This document shows, one piece after another, positions 26,463-35,768 of a DNA stretch of 64,000 nt. The stretch lies in contig CAWAMV010000004.1 of assembly GCA_963783195.1 (NCBI GenBank), positions 1,674,001-1,738,000 of the forward strand, in the 5' to 3' direction. The position numbers and the translations under genes are program-made. Position 1 is the first letter of the stretch; each line of letters starts with the position of its first letter. The stretch comes from Croceibacterium_B sp963783195. GTDB taxonomy: Bacteria > Pseudomonadota > Alphaproteobacteria > Sphingomonadales > Sphingomonadaceae. The notes under the pieces were generated by a model, which saw nothing but the letters and a program-made list of their open reading frames with translations, was not told the DNA's origin and ran no database searches.

Positions 26463-27137
26463 CTAGAGGGTCGCCTCTATCGACCGGGCGGCTGCCACGG
26501 GATCGTCCGCCCGGCTGATCGGGCGGCCGACCACCAGCACGCTCGCGCCGTCGTCGCGCGCCTTGCGCGGGGTGACGACGCGCTTCTGGTCGCCGGCCCC
26601 GTTGTCCGCCATTCGCAGGCCGGGGACGACGAAGAAGCCGTTCTTCCATTGCTTGTGGACACCCGCCACCTCGTGGCCCGAGCAGACGATGCCGTCGAGC
26701 CCGGCCGCCTCGGCCAGCTCGGCCAGCCGCATGACCTGGTCGTGCGCGGATCCCTCGACCCCGGTGCGCATGAGGTCGCGCTCGTCGAGACTGGTGAGCA
26801 GGGTTACGGCGATGACCTTGCAATGCTCGCCCGCCGCGGCCTTGGCGTCCTCCATCATCGCTCGCCCGCCGCTGGCGTGGACGGTGACGATGGCCGGTTC
26901 GAGTACGTGGATCGACTGCATGGCCCCGGCAACGGTGTTGGGGATGTCGTGCAGCTTCAGGTCGAGAAAGATGGGCAAGCCGACATGGGCGATCTCGTGC
27001 ACGCCGTGGTGGCCATGGGCGCAGAAGAATTCCAGGCCCAGCTTGAATCCGCCGACATGGGCCTTGACCTTGTTGGCAAGGGCGGTGGCGGCATCGAGCT
27101 GGGGCAGGTCGAGAGCGAGATAGACCGGGTTGCTCAC
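26463..27137 (-). CDS. pyrF: Orotidine 5'-phosphate decarboxylase
   Basis: A 224-residue enzyme for the last step of UMP synthesis. The catalytic Lys-Asp network is present in FLDLKLHDIPNTV, and the phosphate loop in LVVGRPISRADDP. It overlaps the lapA-like gene by 4 bases (ATGA) and precedes trpF by 4 bases, so it is embedded in the same transcript as the trp genes. Confidence 0.95.
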   Translation of the reverse strand: MSNPVYLALDLPQLDAATALANKVKAHVGGFKLGLEFFCAHGHHGVHEIAHVGLPIFLDLKLHDIPNTVAGAMQSIHVLEPAIVTVHASGGRAMMEDAKAAAGEHCKVIAVTLLTSLDERDLMRTGVEGSAHDQVMRLAELAEAAGLDGIVCSGHEVAGVHKQWKNGFFVVPGLRMADNGAGDQKRVVTPRKARDDGASVLVVGRPISRADDPVAAARSIEATL

Positions 27138-27502
27138 CGTTCCTCCGGAATGAGGTCAGTGGAATCGTCCGTCGGCGGCGGCGGCGGGGGAGGACTGGAA
27201 GGCGGGTCCGTGACCACTACGTTTTCCCGCACCGGTTCGGCCGTCACCGGCGTGACCGCGGCGCTGCGGGCCGCCGTTTCGAGCGAGGAGATCCGGCGGG
27301 TCATGTAGAACCGCTGCGCGCGGTGCATCAGCCACATGGGAACGAGGCCGATCAGGAACGAGACGATCACCAGCGCGGGGATCTTCGTCTCGAGGACCAG
27401 GCCTTCCCAGATCTTCACTTCCACCGGCTCCCAGTTGAAAGCCGAGAAGATCAACAGGGCGACCAGCAGCAGCACCCAGACGATCGTGCGGACGATTTGC
27501 AT
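27134..27502 (-). CDS. LapA-domain (DUF1049) membrane protein
   Basis: A 122-residue inner membrane protein. Two hydrophobic helices (about 5-22 and 43-62) flank the family motif FNWEPVEVKIW, as in LapA, which works with LapB in controlling LPS synthesis in E. coli. The C-terminal 40 residues are disordered, with a run of seven prolines. It is the second gene after purB and is translationally coupled to pyrF. Confidence 0.8.
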   Translation of the reverse strand: MQIVRTIVWVLLLVALLIFSAFNWEPVEVKIWEGLVLETKIPALVIVSFLIGLVPMWLMHRAQRFYMTRRISSLETAARSAAVTPVTAEPVRENVVVTDPPSSPPPPPPPTDDSTDLIPEER

Positions 27503-27565
27503 CGTGTTCGTCTCCTAACCCGAGTTGGCCCGAACCCTAGGTCGGTTGGCCCGGCAAGGGAAGCT

Positions 27566-28876
27566 TCAGCCGAAGACCCGGTTGAAGATCGTGTCGACGT
27601 GCTTGAAGTGATACTCGAGGTCGAACTTCTCTTCGAGCTCTGCGTCGCTCAGCGCGGCGCTGACTTCGGGATCGTTCTTGAGCAGGTCGAGCAACGACAT
27701 CTCGCCGTCGGATTCCCACACCTTCATCGCGTTGCGCTGGACCAGGCGATAGGCATCGTCGCGCGTCAGACCGGCCTGGGTCAGCGCCAGCAGCACCCGC
27801 TGCGAATGAACGAGGCCGCCCATCCGGTCGAGGTTCTTCTTCATCCGCTCGGGATAGACCAGCAGCTTGTCGATTACCCCGGTCAGGCGCGCGAGCGCAA
27901 AATCGAGCGTGATGCAGGCGTCCGGCCCGATAAAGCGCTCGACCGAAGAATGCGAGATGTCCCGTTCGTGCCACAGCGCGACGTTCTCCATCGCCGGCAC
28001 GACCGCGCCGCGCACGACGCGGGCGAGACCGGTGAGGTTCTCGGTCAGCACCGGGTTGCGTTTGTGTGGCATGGCGCTGGAACCCTTCTGCCCCGGGCTG
28101 AAGTATTCCTCGGCCTCCAGAACCTCGGTGCGCTGCAGGTGGCGGACTTCCGTGGCGAGGCGTTCGATCGAGCTGGCGATGACGCCCAGAGTGGCAAAGA
28201 ACATCGCATGCCGGTCGCGCGGGATAACCTGGGTGCTCACTGGTTCGACCGAGAGGCCGAGGCGCTCGGCCACGTGTTCCTCCACCGCCGGGTCGATGTT
28301 GGCAAACGTGCCGACCGCGCCGCTGACGGCGCAGGTCGCAATGTCGGCCCGTGCGGCGACGAGGCGCGTGCGGTTGCGGCTGAACTCGGCATAGGCTTCG
28401 GCCATCTTGAGACCGAACGTCACCGGCTCGGCATGGATGCCGTGGCTGCGGCCGATGCTGGGGGTGTACTTGTGCTCTTCGGCCCTGCGGCGGATCGCGG
28501 CGAGCAGCAGGTCGAGGTCGTCGATCAGGATGTCGGCGGAACGGGCGAGCTGCACCGCCAGGGTAGTGTCGAGCACGTCCGAGCTGGTCATGCCCTGGTG
28601 CATGAAGCGCGCTTCCGGTCCGACCTGCTGCGCGACCCAGTCGAGGAAAGCGATCACGTCGTGCTTGGTCACCGCCTCGATCGCGTCGATCGCGGCAACG
28701 TCGATCCCGGGGTCGGTCTTCCACCAGTCCCACAGCGCCTTGCCGGCGCTCTCCGGCACCACGCCGAGCTCGCCCAGCTTGTCCGTCGCGTGGGCCTCGA
28801 TCTCGAACCAGATGCGATAACGCGCCTCGGGCTCCCAGATCGCGGTCATGGCGGGGCGGGAATAGCGGGGGACCAT
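27566..28876 (-). CDS. purB: Adenylosuccinate lyase
   Basis: A 436-residue fumarase-superfamily lyase acting twice in purine synthesis. The signature GSSAMPHKRNP holds the flexible catalytic loop; MTSSDVLDT and GRSHGIHAEP complete the active site. Length fits the short bacterial form. It heads a long leftward gene series that continues with lapA, pyrF and the trp genes, with 63 bp before lapA. Confidence 0.95.
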   Translation of the reverse strand: MVPRYSRPAMTAIWEPEARYRIWFEIEAHATDKLGELGVVPESAGKALWDWWKTDPGIDVAAIDAIEAVTKHDVIAFLDWVAQQVGPEARFMHQGMTSSDVLDTTLAVQLARSADILIDDLDLLLAAIRRRAEEHKYTPSIGRSHGIHAEPVTFGLKMAEAYAEFSRNRTRLVAARADIATCAVSGAVGTFANIDPAVEEHVAERLGLSVEPVSTQVIPRDRHAMFFATLGVIASSIERLATEVRHLQRTEVLEAEEYFSPGQKGSSAMPHKRNPVLTENLTGLARVVRGAVVPAMENVALWHERDISHSSVERFIGPDACITLDFALARLTGVIDKLLVYPERMKKNLDRMGGLVHSQRVLLALTQAGLTRDDAYRLVQRNAMKVWESDGEMSLLDLLKNDPEVSAALSDAELEEKFDLEYHFKHVDTIFNRVFG

Positions 28877-28925
28877 CGAAAACTCCGGTTGAACAGGCTG
28901 CCGGGCGGCTAGGCCCGTGCAGGGA

Positions 28926-29663
28926 CTAGATCAACCCCTTGCTCCGCAGACTCACGTGCCCTTCGCGGCCGATGATGACGTGGTCGTGCACGACGATGTT
29001 GAGCAGGCGTCCGGCTTCGGCGATGCGGCGGGTGATCTCTATGTCGGCGCGGCTCGGCTCGGGATTGCCGCTGGGGTGGTTGTGCACCAGGATCAATGCA
29101 GATGCGCCGATGTCGAGGCCCTTGCGGATCACCTCGCGCGGATGGATCGCCGCCTCGTCGATCGACCCGTCGCCGACGTGATCGTCGAAGACCAGCCGGT
29201 TGCGCGTGTCGAGATAGAGCACGCGGACGCGCTCGACCGTCAGGTGCGCCATGTCGATCGTCAGGTAGTCGAGCAGCGCCTGCCAGCTGCCGAGGACCGG
29301 CTTTGCCTGCACCTCGTTGCGCGCCATTCGCCGGGCAGCCAGGGCAACGGCCTTGAGCGCCGCCGCGCTCGTTTCGCCCATGCCCTTGACCTGCGTCAGC
29401 GCGCCGGGCGCGGCATTCAGCACTCCGGAGAGCGAGCCGAAGCGGGCGATCAGCGCCTTTGCGAGCGGTTTGGTGTCGCCCTGTCGGAAAGCCGCGAACA
29501 GGAGATATTCCAGCACCTCGTAGTCGGCGAGGGCCTCCGCCCCGCCTTCGAGCAGCTTGCGGCGCAGGCGGGAACGGTGGCCGGCAGCCCCTGTCTGGAC
29601 GGCTGGATCCCTATCGCCCTGAATTCCCGACACATGCGCCCCTTCGACCCGAGGAACACGCAT
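28926..29663 (-). CDS. radC: RadC family JAB-domain protein
   Basis: A 245-residue protein with an N-terminal helix-hairpin-helix-like region (DYEVLEYLLFAA, VKGMGETSAAALKA) and a C-terminal JAB/MPN+ domain with the metal motif HNHPSGNPEPSRAD. RadC proteins were named for DNA repair but their real function is uncertain. The start at 29663 is 36 bp from the divergent ydbH start. Confidence 0.9.
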   Translation of the reverse strand: MRVPRVEGAHVSGIQGDRDPAVQTGAAGHRSRLRRKLLEGGAEALADYEVLEYLLFAAFRQGDTKPLAKALIARFGSLSGVLNAAPGALTQVKGMGETSAAALKAVALAARRMARNEVQAKPVLGSWQALLDYLTIDMAHLTVERVRVLYLDTRNRLVFDDHVGDGSIDEAAIHPREVIRKGLDIGASALILVHNHPSGNPEPSRADIEITRRIAEAGRLLNIVVHDHVIIGREGHVSLRSKGLI

Positions 29664-29699
29664 TGCCTTTAGCGCGCCCCTCGCGCAAGTGTGCGGCCA

Positions 29700-32600
29700 A
29701 TGGCTGAGGACGAGGCTAACGATACCGCGCCCGCGGCGGTTGCCCATCCCCGGGCCTTGCGGCGGCGTTCGTTCTGGCTGCGCGGGCTCGTCTTCCCCCT
29801 GCTGCTGATACTCGGGCTGGCCTTCCTGGCGTTCTGGTTCCAGCGCAAGGACATCGCCGACAACCTGATCGCCTCGCAGCTGGCGTCGAAGGGAGTGCCG
29901 GCGACTTACGAGGTCGAGAGAATCGGGGGCGCGCGACAGGTGCTGCGCAACATCGTCGTCGGCGACCCCGAGCAGCCGGACCTCACGATCGAACGGGCGG
30001 AAGTGACGATCCGCTACCGCTTCGGCCTCCCCGGCATCGCGCGCGTGCGGCTCGTGAAGCCGCGGCTCTATGCCACCTATCACGGCGGCAAGCTGAGCTT
30101 CGGGAAGCTCGACCCGCTCATCTTCACGGGCAGCAAGGAACCGTTCGAGTTCCCCAACTTCGCGCTCGACATGGTCGACGCACGCGCGCTGCTCGAGACG
30201 GATTACGGGCCGGTGGGGATCAAGGCCCAGGGCAGCGGTCACCTGCGCGGCGGATTCCGTGGGCGCCTCGCGGCCAACGCGCCGGACCTTGCGCTTGCCT
30301 CGTGCGACGCTGCGGGAGCCACGTTGTTCGGAACGATCGGAATCGATGCCGAGCGTCCGACATTCAAAGGCCCCCTGCGGCTGGCGTCGCTCGACTGCGG
30401 TGATGGCTCGCTCAAGGTCGGCAAGACAGACATTTCGGCCGACTTTCGGCTCGACCGCGACCTTGCCGGGATCGAAGGCAAGTTCACCGGCGCCGCGGAG
30501 CGGGTCGGGGCGGCGGGGGCCGTGGCGCAGTCGCTCCAGTTCGACGGCCTGGCGACCTTTCGCGATGGCGAGCTGACGGCGAAATACGGCGCCGAAGCGA
30601 CCGGGATCGACCACCCGCAGGTGCAACTGGCTCAACTCGGCATTGATGGCAGCGTTCGTTCGGGGAAGGACTTTGCCCTGATCCGCGCCGAGAACGAGTT
30701 CGACGGCGACGGGCTTCAGCCCGGCCGTGACCTCGACGCCGCGCTCGCTTCGGCCGCCCGGGGAGCAGCGGAGGGGACCTTCGCCGCGCCCCTGATCGCC
30801 AGGCTGCGGGCCGCTCTCGGCCGGGAGGCGCGTGCGAGCAGCCTTTCCGGGCAGGCGGCGATGCGGATGCAGGACGGGACGCTGTCGGTCGTCATCCCGA
30901 CGGCAACGGTGCGTGGGGCAAGCGGGCAGACGTTGCTCGGGATCTCCCGCTTCCAGTACGGGGGCGGGGAAGGGCTGCCGCGCATGTCCGGCAACTTCGC
31001 AATGGGAGGGCGCGATCTCCCGCGCATCGAGGGGCGTATCGAGCGCCGCGGGACGACGGATTTCACCGCCAGGCTGGCGATGGCGGAATATACCGCCGGC
31101 GATGCAAGTCTCGCGGTGCCGAGCCTGACGCTGGCCTCGAACGGCGGGCGGCTTGGCTTTGCCGGGCGCGCGGTGCTGAGCGGCGAACTGCCCGGAGGGC
31201 GGGCAAAAGGTCTCCAGCTGCCGCTCTCGGGCAACTGGAGCGCAGCGCGCGGTCTGGCACTGTGGAACGACTGCACCGACCTGCGCTTCGATTCCCTGCG
31301 CCTGGCCAACCTCACGCTCGATCGCCGCGGCCTCACCTTGTGTCCGGCGCGTGGCCAGCCGATCGTGCGATATGGCGACGCGGGTCTGCGCATTGCCGCC
31401 GGCGCGGCCTCCGTCGATCTGACGGGTCGACTGGGTGATACGCCGATCGCGATCCGCAGCGGGCCGGTCGGCATCGCCTATCCGGGGGCCATTTCCGCCC
31501 AGCGCATGTTGGTCACCCTGGGGCCGCGCGATACGGCCACGACCTTCGCCGTCAGCAACCTCACCGCCGACATCGGGCGGACGATAAGCGGCCGGTTCGA
31601 AGGGGCCGACGTGCGGCTCTACGCCGTGCCGCTCGATCTGCGCGACGCCAGCGGCGGCTGGAATTACGGCAATGGCGTGCTGGCCGTTTCCGATGGCGAC
31701 TTCCGCCTGGTCGACCGCCAGGCCACCCCGCGTTTCGACCCCCTGGCCGCACAGGATGCCGACCTGCGGCTGGAAAACAATCTCATCACCGCAAATGCGG
31801 TCTTGCGCGAGCCGCGCACGGGGCGGACCGTGACCGACGTTACCATCCGGCACGATCTCGCACGCGGCAACGGCCATGCCGACCTCGCGGTGCCCGGCAT
31901 CCTGTTCGACGAAAAGCTCCAACCCGCCGCCGGCGATTGCGCGTCGCGCACCGGCGCGGACCCGCTGCCGACCGGGCGCGGGACGCCGGGGCTGAGCTGC
32001 CTGATGCAGGGCGTCGTCGCGCTGGTGAACGGCACGGTGACCGGCCGCGGCGTGATCGACTGGAACGATGCGGGCGTTACCAGCAGCGGGTCGTTCTCGA
32101 GCGATTCACTCGACTTCGCGGCGGCTTTCGGGCCTGTGAAGGGCGCCAGCGGTACCGTCGTGTTTACCGACCTGCTGGGCATGACCACCGCGCCGGATCA
32201 ACGGATCAAGGTTGCGGCGATCAACCCGGGAATCGAAGTTTACGACGGTGAAATCGGCATCGAACTGCGCGAGGGCAAGGTCCTGGCGATGACCGGCGGG
32301 ACCTGGCCCTTCATGGGTGGCACGCTCACCCTGAAGCCGGTGACGCTCAATCTTGGCGCGAGTGAGCGACGGTCGTACATCCTCGAAATATCCGGACTGG
32401 AGGCGCCGCAATTCGTCGAACGGATGGGCCTTAACAACATCAGCGCCACCGGAGTGTTCGACGGCAGCCTTCCGTTGATCTTCGATGCCGAGGGCAACGG
32501 ACGGATCGTGGGGGGCAAGCTGGTCTCGCGCGGGGGCGGCAACGTATCCTACGTCGGCGCGCTGACCTACGAGGACATGGGCGCAATGGCCAACTTCGCC

Positions 32601-32990
32601 TTCGATGCCCTCAAGTCGCTCGATTACCGGCAGATGACCCTGACGGTGGACGGGCCGCTGACGGGCGAGATCATCACGCAGGTGAACATCGAGGGCGTCC
32701 GCCAGGGCGAGGGGGCGAAGAAGAACATCCTCACCCGCCGTCTGGCCAACCTGCCGATCCGCTTCGTCATCAACGTGCGCGCGGCGTTCTACCAGCTCAT
32801 CACCAATCTCAAGTCGCTCTACGATCCCGCGGCCGTACGCGATCCGCGCGAACTCGGGTTGATCGACGCGCAGGGCAATGCGCTGCGCCGCACTACCGAT
32901 GGCCCTCCTTCGGGCCCGCCCGTCACGCCGAAAGACCTCAAGCCAGAGGACGCAACCATTCAGCGCCGCGAAAGCGAGGACATGCCATGA
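29700..32990 (+). CDS. ydbH: YdbH-family intermembrane lipid transport protein
   Basis: A very large (1096-residue) AsmA-like protein. One N-terminal membrane anchor (about 25-45) is followed by a long beta-rich periplasmic part and a conserved C-terminal YdbH domain (about 850-1040: DLLGMTTAPDQRIKVAAINPGIEVYDG, SRGGGNVSYVGALTYED). In E. coli YdbH pairs with the outer membrane lipoprotein YnbE to form a bridge for phospholipid traffic. The next two genes are the YnbE and YdbL homologues, and the stop overlaps the ynbE start, so the whole system is here. ATG 29700 is preferred to GTG 29691. Confidence 0.88.
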   Translation: MAEDEANDTAPAAVAHPRALRRRSFWLRGLVFPLLLILGLAFLAFWFQRKDIADNLIASQLASKGVPATYEVERIGGARQVLRNIVVGDPEQPDLTIERAEVTIRYRFGLPGIARVRLVKPRLYATYHGGKLSFGKLDPLIFTGSKEPFEFPNFALDMVDARALLETDYGPVGIKAQGSGHLRGGFRGRLAANAPDLALASCDAAGATLFGTIGIDAERPTFKGPLRLASLDCGDGSLKVGKTDISADFRLDRDLAGIEGKFTGAAERVGAAGAVAQSLQFDGLATFRDGELTAKYGAEATGIDHPQVQLAQLGIDGSVRSGKDFALIRAENEFDGDGLQPGRDLDAALASAARGAAEGTFAAPLIARLRAALGREARASSLSGQAAMRMQDGTLSVVIPTATVRGASGQTLLGISRFQYGGGEGLPRMSGNFAMGGRDLPRIEGRIERRGTTDFTARLAMAEYTAGDASLAVPSLTLASNGGRLGFAGRAVLSGELPGGRAKGLQLPLSGNWSAARGLALWNDCTDLRFDSLRLANLTLDRRGLTLCPARGQPIVRYGDAGLRIAAGAASVDLTGRLGDTPIAIRSGPVGIAYPGAISAQRMLVTLGPRDTATTFAVSNLTADIGRTISGRFEGADVRLYAVPLDLRDASGGWNYGNGVLAVSDGDFRLVDRQATPRFDPLAAQDADLRLENNLITANAVLREPRTGRTVTDVTIRHDLARGNGHADLAVPGILFDEKLQPAAGDCASRTGADPLPTGRGTPGLSCLMQGVVALVNGTVTGRGVIDWNDAGVTSSGSFSSDSLDFAAAFGPVKGASGTVVFTDLLGMTTAPDQRIKVAAINPGIEVYDGEIGIELREGKVLAMTGGTWPFMGGTLTLKPVTLNLGASERRSYILEISGLEAPQFVERMGLNNISATGVFDGSLPLIFDAEGNGRIVGGKLVSRGGGNVSYVGALTYEDMGAMANFAFDALKSLDYRQMTLTVDGPLTGEIITQVNIEGVRQGEGAKKNILTRRLANLPIRFVINVRAAFYQLITNLKSLYDPAAVRDPRELGLIDAQGNALRRTTDGPPSGPPVTPKDLKPEDATIQRRESEDMP

Positions 32991-33232
32991 ACGCAGTGAA
33001 ATTGACCAATCGTGCGCGCCCGGCGCATAGCCGCCGGATGAATCGGGGAAGCAGGGCGATCGCGGTTGTCATGGTGATGCTGGGCTCGAGCCTGGCGGGG
33101 GGCTGCATCTCGGTCAATGCGCCGGACAAGCCCATCGTCATCGAGCTGAACATCAACATCAAGCAGGAAGTGATCTATCGCCTGGCTGAAGACGCCGGGA
33201 ACACGATCGACGAAAACGCGGATATCTTCTGA
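32987..33232 (+). CDS. ynbE: YnbE-family outer membrane lipoprotein
   Basis: An 81-residue lipoprotein with lipobox LAGGC and the short family core PDKPIVIELNINIKQEV. YnbE polymerises along beta strands with the C-terminus of YdbH to reach the outer membrane. The ATG overlaps the ydbH stop by 4 bases. A later ATG at 33038 would give a more usual signal peptide but has a weaker ribosome binding site. Confidence 0.85.
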   Translation: MNAVKLTNRARPAHSRRMNRGSRAIAVVMVMLGSSLAGGCISVNAPDKPIVIELNINIKQEVIYRLAEDAGNTIDENADIF

Positions 33233-33243
33233 TGGAGAACGTG

Positions 33244-33636
33244 ATGAAAACCGGTTTCAACCGCGCCACGCTGGCGCTTTCGGCCGCAGTGCTTGCCGTC
33301 ACCGGAATAGCCGCACCGGCCTTCGCCCAGCGCGACCCGGCTTATGAAGCGGCCCGCTCGGCAGGCAAGGTTGGCGAGAAGATGGACGGCTACCTCGGCA
33401 TTGTCGGCGCGGCGGACGCTTCGCTGCGCAAGCTGGTGGACGACATCAACATCAAGCGCCGCGCGGTCTATGCCGACAAGGCCCAGGCCGCGAGTGCCAC
33501 GCTGGAGGAATACGCCTTCACCGCCGGCTGCCTTGCTATTGCCCGAACCGCGCCGGGGGAAAAGTACCAGGCGCCCGACGGCTCGTGGCGAACCCGCGAC
33601 GCGGGGGCTCCGCAGCGCGATCCGCGCTGCCCCTGA
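33244..33636 (+). CDS. ydbL: YdbL family (DUF1318) periplasmic protein
   Basis: A 130-residue exported protein: signal peptide to PAFAQ, then the DUF1318 domain with KVGEKMDGYLG and INIKRRAVYADKAQA. YdbL modulates assembly of the YdbH-YnbE bridge in E. coli. ATG 33244 has GGAG six bases upstream and gives a normal signal peptide; an ATG at 33232 is also possible. A terminator-like hairpin follows. Confidence 0.85.
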   Translation: MKTGFNRATLALSAAVLAVTGIAAPAFAQRDPAYEAARSAGKVGEKMDGYLGIVGAADASLRKLVDDINIKRRAVYADKAQAASATLEEYAFTAGCLAIARTAPGEKYQAPDGSWRTRDAGAPQRDPRCP

Positions 33637-33661
33637 CGCGTTCCATCCCGCTGGCTACAGT

Positions 33662-33705
33662 GCGCCGTCCGCAGGCATCTCGCTTGTGGGCGGCGCTTTC
33701 GTTTT
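33662..33705 (+). terminator. Probable terminator after ydbL
   Basis: GCGCCGTCC (33662-33670) can pair with GGGCGGCGC (33688-33696, one G-U pair) around a 17-base loop, followed by TTTCGTTTT. It lies between ydbL and the promoter-like site of the ATP synthase operon. Confidence 0.5.
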
Positions 33706-33723
33706 GCACTGCGGCACGTGCGG

Positions 33724-33752
33724 TTGACTCGGCTCCGCACCCCCCCTAAGGG
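33724..33752 (+). promoter_or_regulatory. Putative promoter of the ATP synthase F0 operon
   Basis: TTGACT (33724-33729) and TAAGGG (33747-33752) are 17 bases apart; transcription would start near 33759, about 60 bases before atpI. Very similar to the site before the DEAD-box helicase gene. Confidence 0.45.
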
Positions 33753-33820
33753 CGGCGCGTCGACGGCTGGGGTTCCCGGCCGCGCATTCCATTGCAACCC
33801 TGCGAGGCACCTGCTTCATC

Positions 33821-34129
33821 GTGGCCAACGATCCTGAAAACGCACCCATCGGCGAGGACCCGAAGCTCGATTCGCTCGAGGACCGGATCGTTGCCGCCCG
33901 CAAGGCGGAAGACGAGCGCATGGCCAAGGAGCACGCGCCGATGAGAAGCCAGGCCATCGGGATGCAGGTCATCTCGACGATGGTCGGCTATCCGGTGGGC
34001 GGCATCATCATCGGCCTGGTGCTGGACAACATCCTGGACACGCTGCCGTGGATCACCATCGCGCTGATGTTCCTCGCTTTTGCCGGGGCCTGCATTCACG
34101 TCATTCGCATGAACAAGGACCGCGCCTGA
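33821..34129 (+). CDS. atpI: ATP synthase assembly protein AtpI
   Basis: A 102-residue membrane protein with a charged N-terminal 40 residues and two transmembrane helices (about 46-66 and 76-95), with the GYPVGGIIIGLVLDN motif of the AtpI/Gene 1 family. It helps c-ring assembly. It starts with GTG and leads the F0 operon. The F1 genes are not in this window, as is usual in alphaproteobacteria. Confidence 0.88.
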   Translation: MANDPENAPIGEDPKLDSLEDRIVAARKAEDERMAKEHAPMRSQAIGMQVISTMVGYPVGGIIIGLVLDNILDTLPWITIALMFLAFAGACIHVIRMNKDRA

Positions 34130-34158
34130 GGCGCCTGGACTAACGGGAAGAAGAGCCA

Positions 34159-34944
34159 GTGGCTGCACCTGCCATCGATCCGATGCATCAGTTCCAGATC
34201 TCGCCCGTCGGTGGCGGGGAGCTGGAAGCGTCGCCGTTCATGTTTACCAATTCCGCGCTGTGGATGATCATCGTCCTTGCGGTGATCGTGGTCTTCATGT
34301 GGGGCGGGATGAAGCGCCAGCTCGTGCCCGGCCGCTGGCAGGCCGCGGTCGAGATGCTGACGGGCTTCCTCGACAACGTGACCCGGCAGAGCATCGGCGC
34401 CGAGGGGCGGAAGTATCTCCCCTGGGTCTTCACCGCCTTCGTGTTCATCCTGGCGGCCAACTGGATCGGCGCGATGCCGTTCGGCATTGTCCCCGGGGCG
34501 CATCCCTTCACCGTCACGAGCCAGTTCACCGTGACCGGCACGATGTCGATCATCAGCTTTGCGATCGTGCTGGGCGTGGGCTTCTGGAAGCACGGGCTGC
34601 ACTTCTTCAGCCTGTTCGTGCCGCACGGCACGCCGCTGCCGCTCAAGTTCATCGTCGCGCCGATCGAGTTCGTCTCTTTCATGGTGCGCCCGTTCAGCCT
34701 CGGCCTGCGGCCGTTCATCGCCATGTTCGCCGGTCACATCCTGCTTGAGGTGTTCGGCAATTTCGTGGTGCAGGGCCTCAATGCCGGAATGGCCGGCCAG
34801 CCGATGGGCTGGGGAATCTCGATCCTCGCCTTCCTGTTCGTCGCCTTCGTGAGCGCGCTCGAACTGCTGGTCGGCGCGATCCAGGCCTTCGTTTTCGCAC
34901 TGCTGACAGCGCTCTACATCAACGACGCCGTCAATCTTCACTAG
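34159..34944 (+). CDS. atpB: ATP synthase F0 subunit a
   Basis: A 261-residue membrane subunit forming the proton half-channels, starting with GTG. The family start DPMHQFQI, the FVPHGTP loop and the last helix IQAFVFALLTALYIND are present. The essential Arg lies in SLGLRPFIAMFAGH. The residue after this Arg is Pro (CCG), where I would expect Leu, as in SLxLRLF of most homologues. This is a point to verify; the rest is normal. Confidence 0.93.
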   Translation: MAAPAIDPMHQFQISPVGGGELEASPFMFTNSALWMIIVLAVIVVFMWGGMKRQLVPGRWQAAVEMLTGFLDNVTRQSIGAEGRKYLPWVFTAFVFILAANWIGAMPFGIVPGAHPFTVTSQFTVTGTMSIISFAIVLGVGFWKHGLHFFSLFVPHGTPLPLKFIVAPIEFVSFMVRPFSLGLRPFIAMFAGHILLEVFGNFVVQGLNAGMAGQPMGWGISILAFLFVAFVSALELLVGAIQAFVFALLTALYINDAVNLH

Positions 34945-34975
34945 TTACAACGCATTATCCAACGGAGTTAAGACA

Positions 34976-35203
34976 ATGGAACTCGCTTCTGCTCAGGTTA
35001 TCGGTGCTGGTATCGCGGCGATCGGTGTCGGCGCCGCCGCTGCCGGCGTCGGCTTCGTGTTCGGCTCGTTCCTCCAGGGCGCGCTGCGCAATCCCGCTGC
35101 CGCTGCCGGCCAGACGGGTACGCTGTACATCGGCTTCGCCGCCGCCGAACTGCTCGGCCTGATGGCGTTCGCCGTGGCGATGATCATCCTCTACGCGCGT
35201 TGA
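34976..35203 (+). CDS. atpE: ATP synthase F0 subunit c
   Basis: A 75-residue hairpin of two hydrophobic helices. The proton-carrying Glu is in IGFAAAELLGLMAF and the polar loop is ALRNPAAA. The glycine-rich first helix (GAGIAAIGVGAAAAGVG) is usual for c-rings. Located 31 bp after atpB. Confidence 0.95.
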   Translation: MELASAQVIGAGIAAIGVGAAAAGVGFVFGSFLQGALRNPAAAAGQTGTLYIGFAAAELLGLMAFAVAMIILYAR

Positions 35204-35273
35204 TTTCGGATCGGCCCCGGCGGCGCGTGCTGCCGGGCCGTCCGAACCGGATCTTCGTGTAAAGGCCTGACCG

Positions 35274-35768
35274 ATGCCCCAACTTGCGCAACTTGCTCTC
35301 GTCTACCAGTCGCAGTGGTTCTGGCTGCTGCTGACGCTGGGCGTGATCTACTTCTTCGTCGGCAACGGCATCGTGCCCAAGGTCGAAGCGACCGTGGATC
35401 AGCGCGACGCGCAGATCGCCGCCGACCTCGCCGAAGCCGAGCGCCTGCGGGCCGAGGCCGATGCGGCCGAGGAAGCCTGGCGCGCGAAGCTCAACGAGGC
35501 ACACGGCGAGGCCCAGGCAGTGACCGGCGCCGCCAAGGAGAAGTCGGCCAAGGACGCTGCCAAGCGCGTCGCCACCGCCGACAAGAAGATCGCGGAAGAA
35601 GCCGACAAGGCTGCCGCTGAACTCGACCAGGCGCGCAAGTCCGCGCTGGCCGAGATCGAGGCGATGGCTGCCGAGGCAACCAGCCAGATCGTCGCCAAGC
35701 TGACCGGCGCCAAGGTGGACGAAACCACCGCCCGCGCCGCCGTTGCGGAGGCCATGGCTCATGCTTGA
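35274..35768 (+). CDS. atpF': ATP synthase F0 subunit b'
   Basis: A 164-residue peripheral stalk subunit: one N-terminal membrane helix (about 14-30) then a long Ala/Lys/Glu-rich coiled coil. Two unlike b subunits are usual for alphaproteobacteria; this first one matches b' (atpG/atpX in some species). It overlaps the following b gene by 8 bases. Confidence 0.88.
   Translation: MPQLAQLALVYQSQWFWLLLTLGVIYFFVGNGIVPKVEATVDQRDAQIAADLAEAERLRAEADAAEEAWRAKLNEAHGEAQAVTGAAKEKSAKDAAKRVATADKKIAEEADKAAAELDQARKSALAEIEAMAAEATSQIVAKLTGAKVDETTARAAVAEAMAHA

Noticed and set aside
28926..31922. A 998-codon open frame on the minus strand opposite ydbH
   Set aside because: Only the part up to 29663 is RadC; the rest lies antisense to ydbH, has the composition of a shadow frame in high-GC DNA, and no recognisable motifs.
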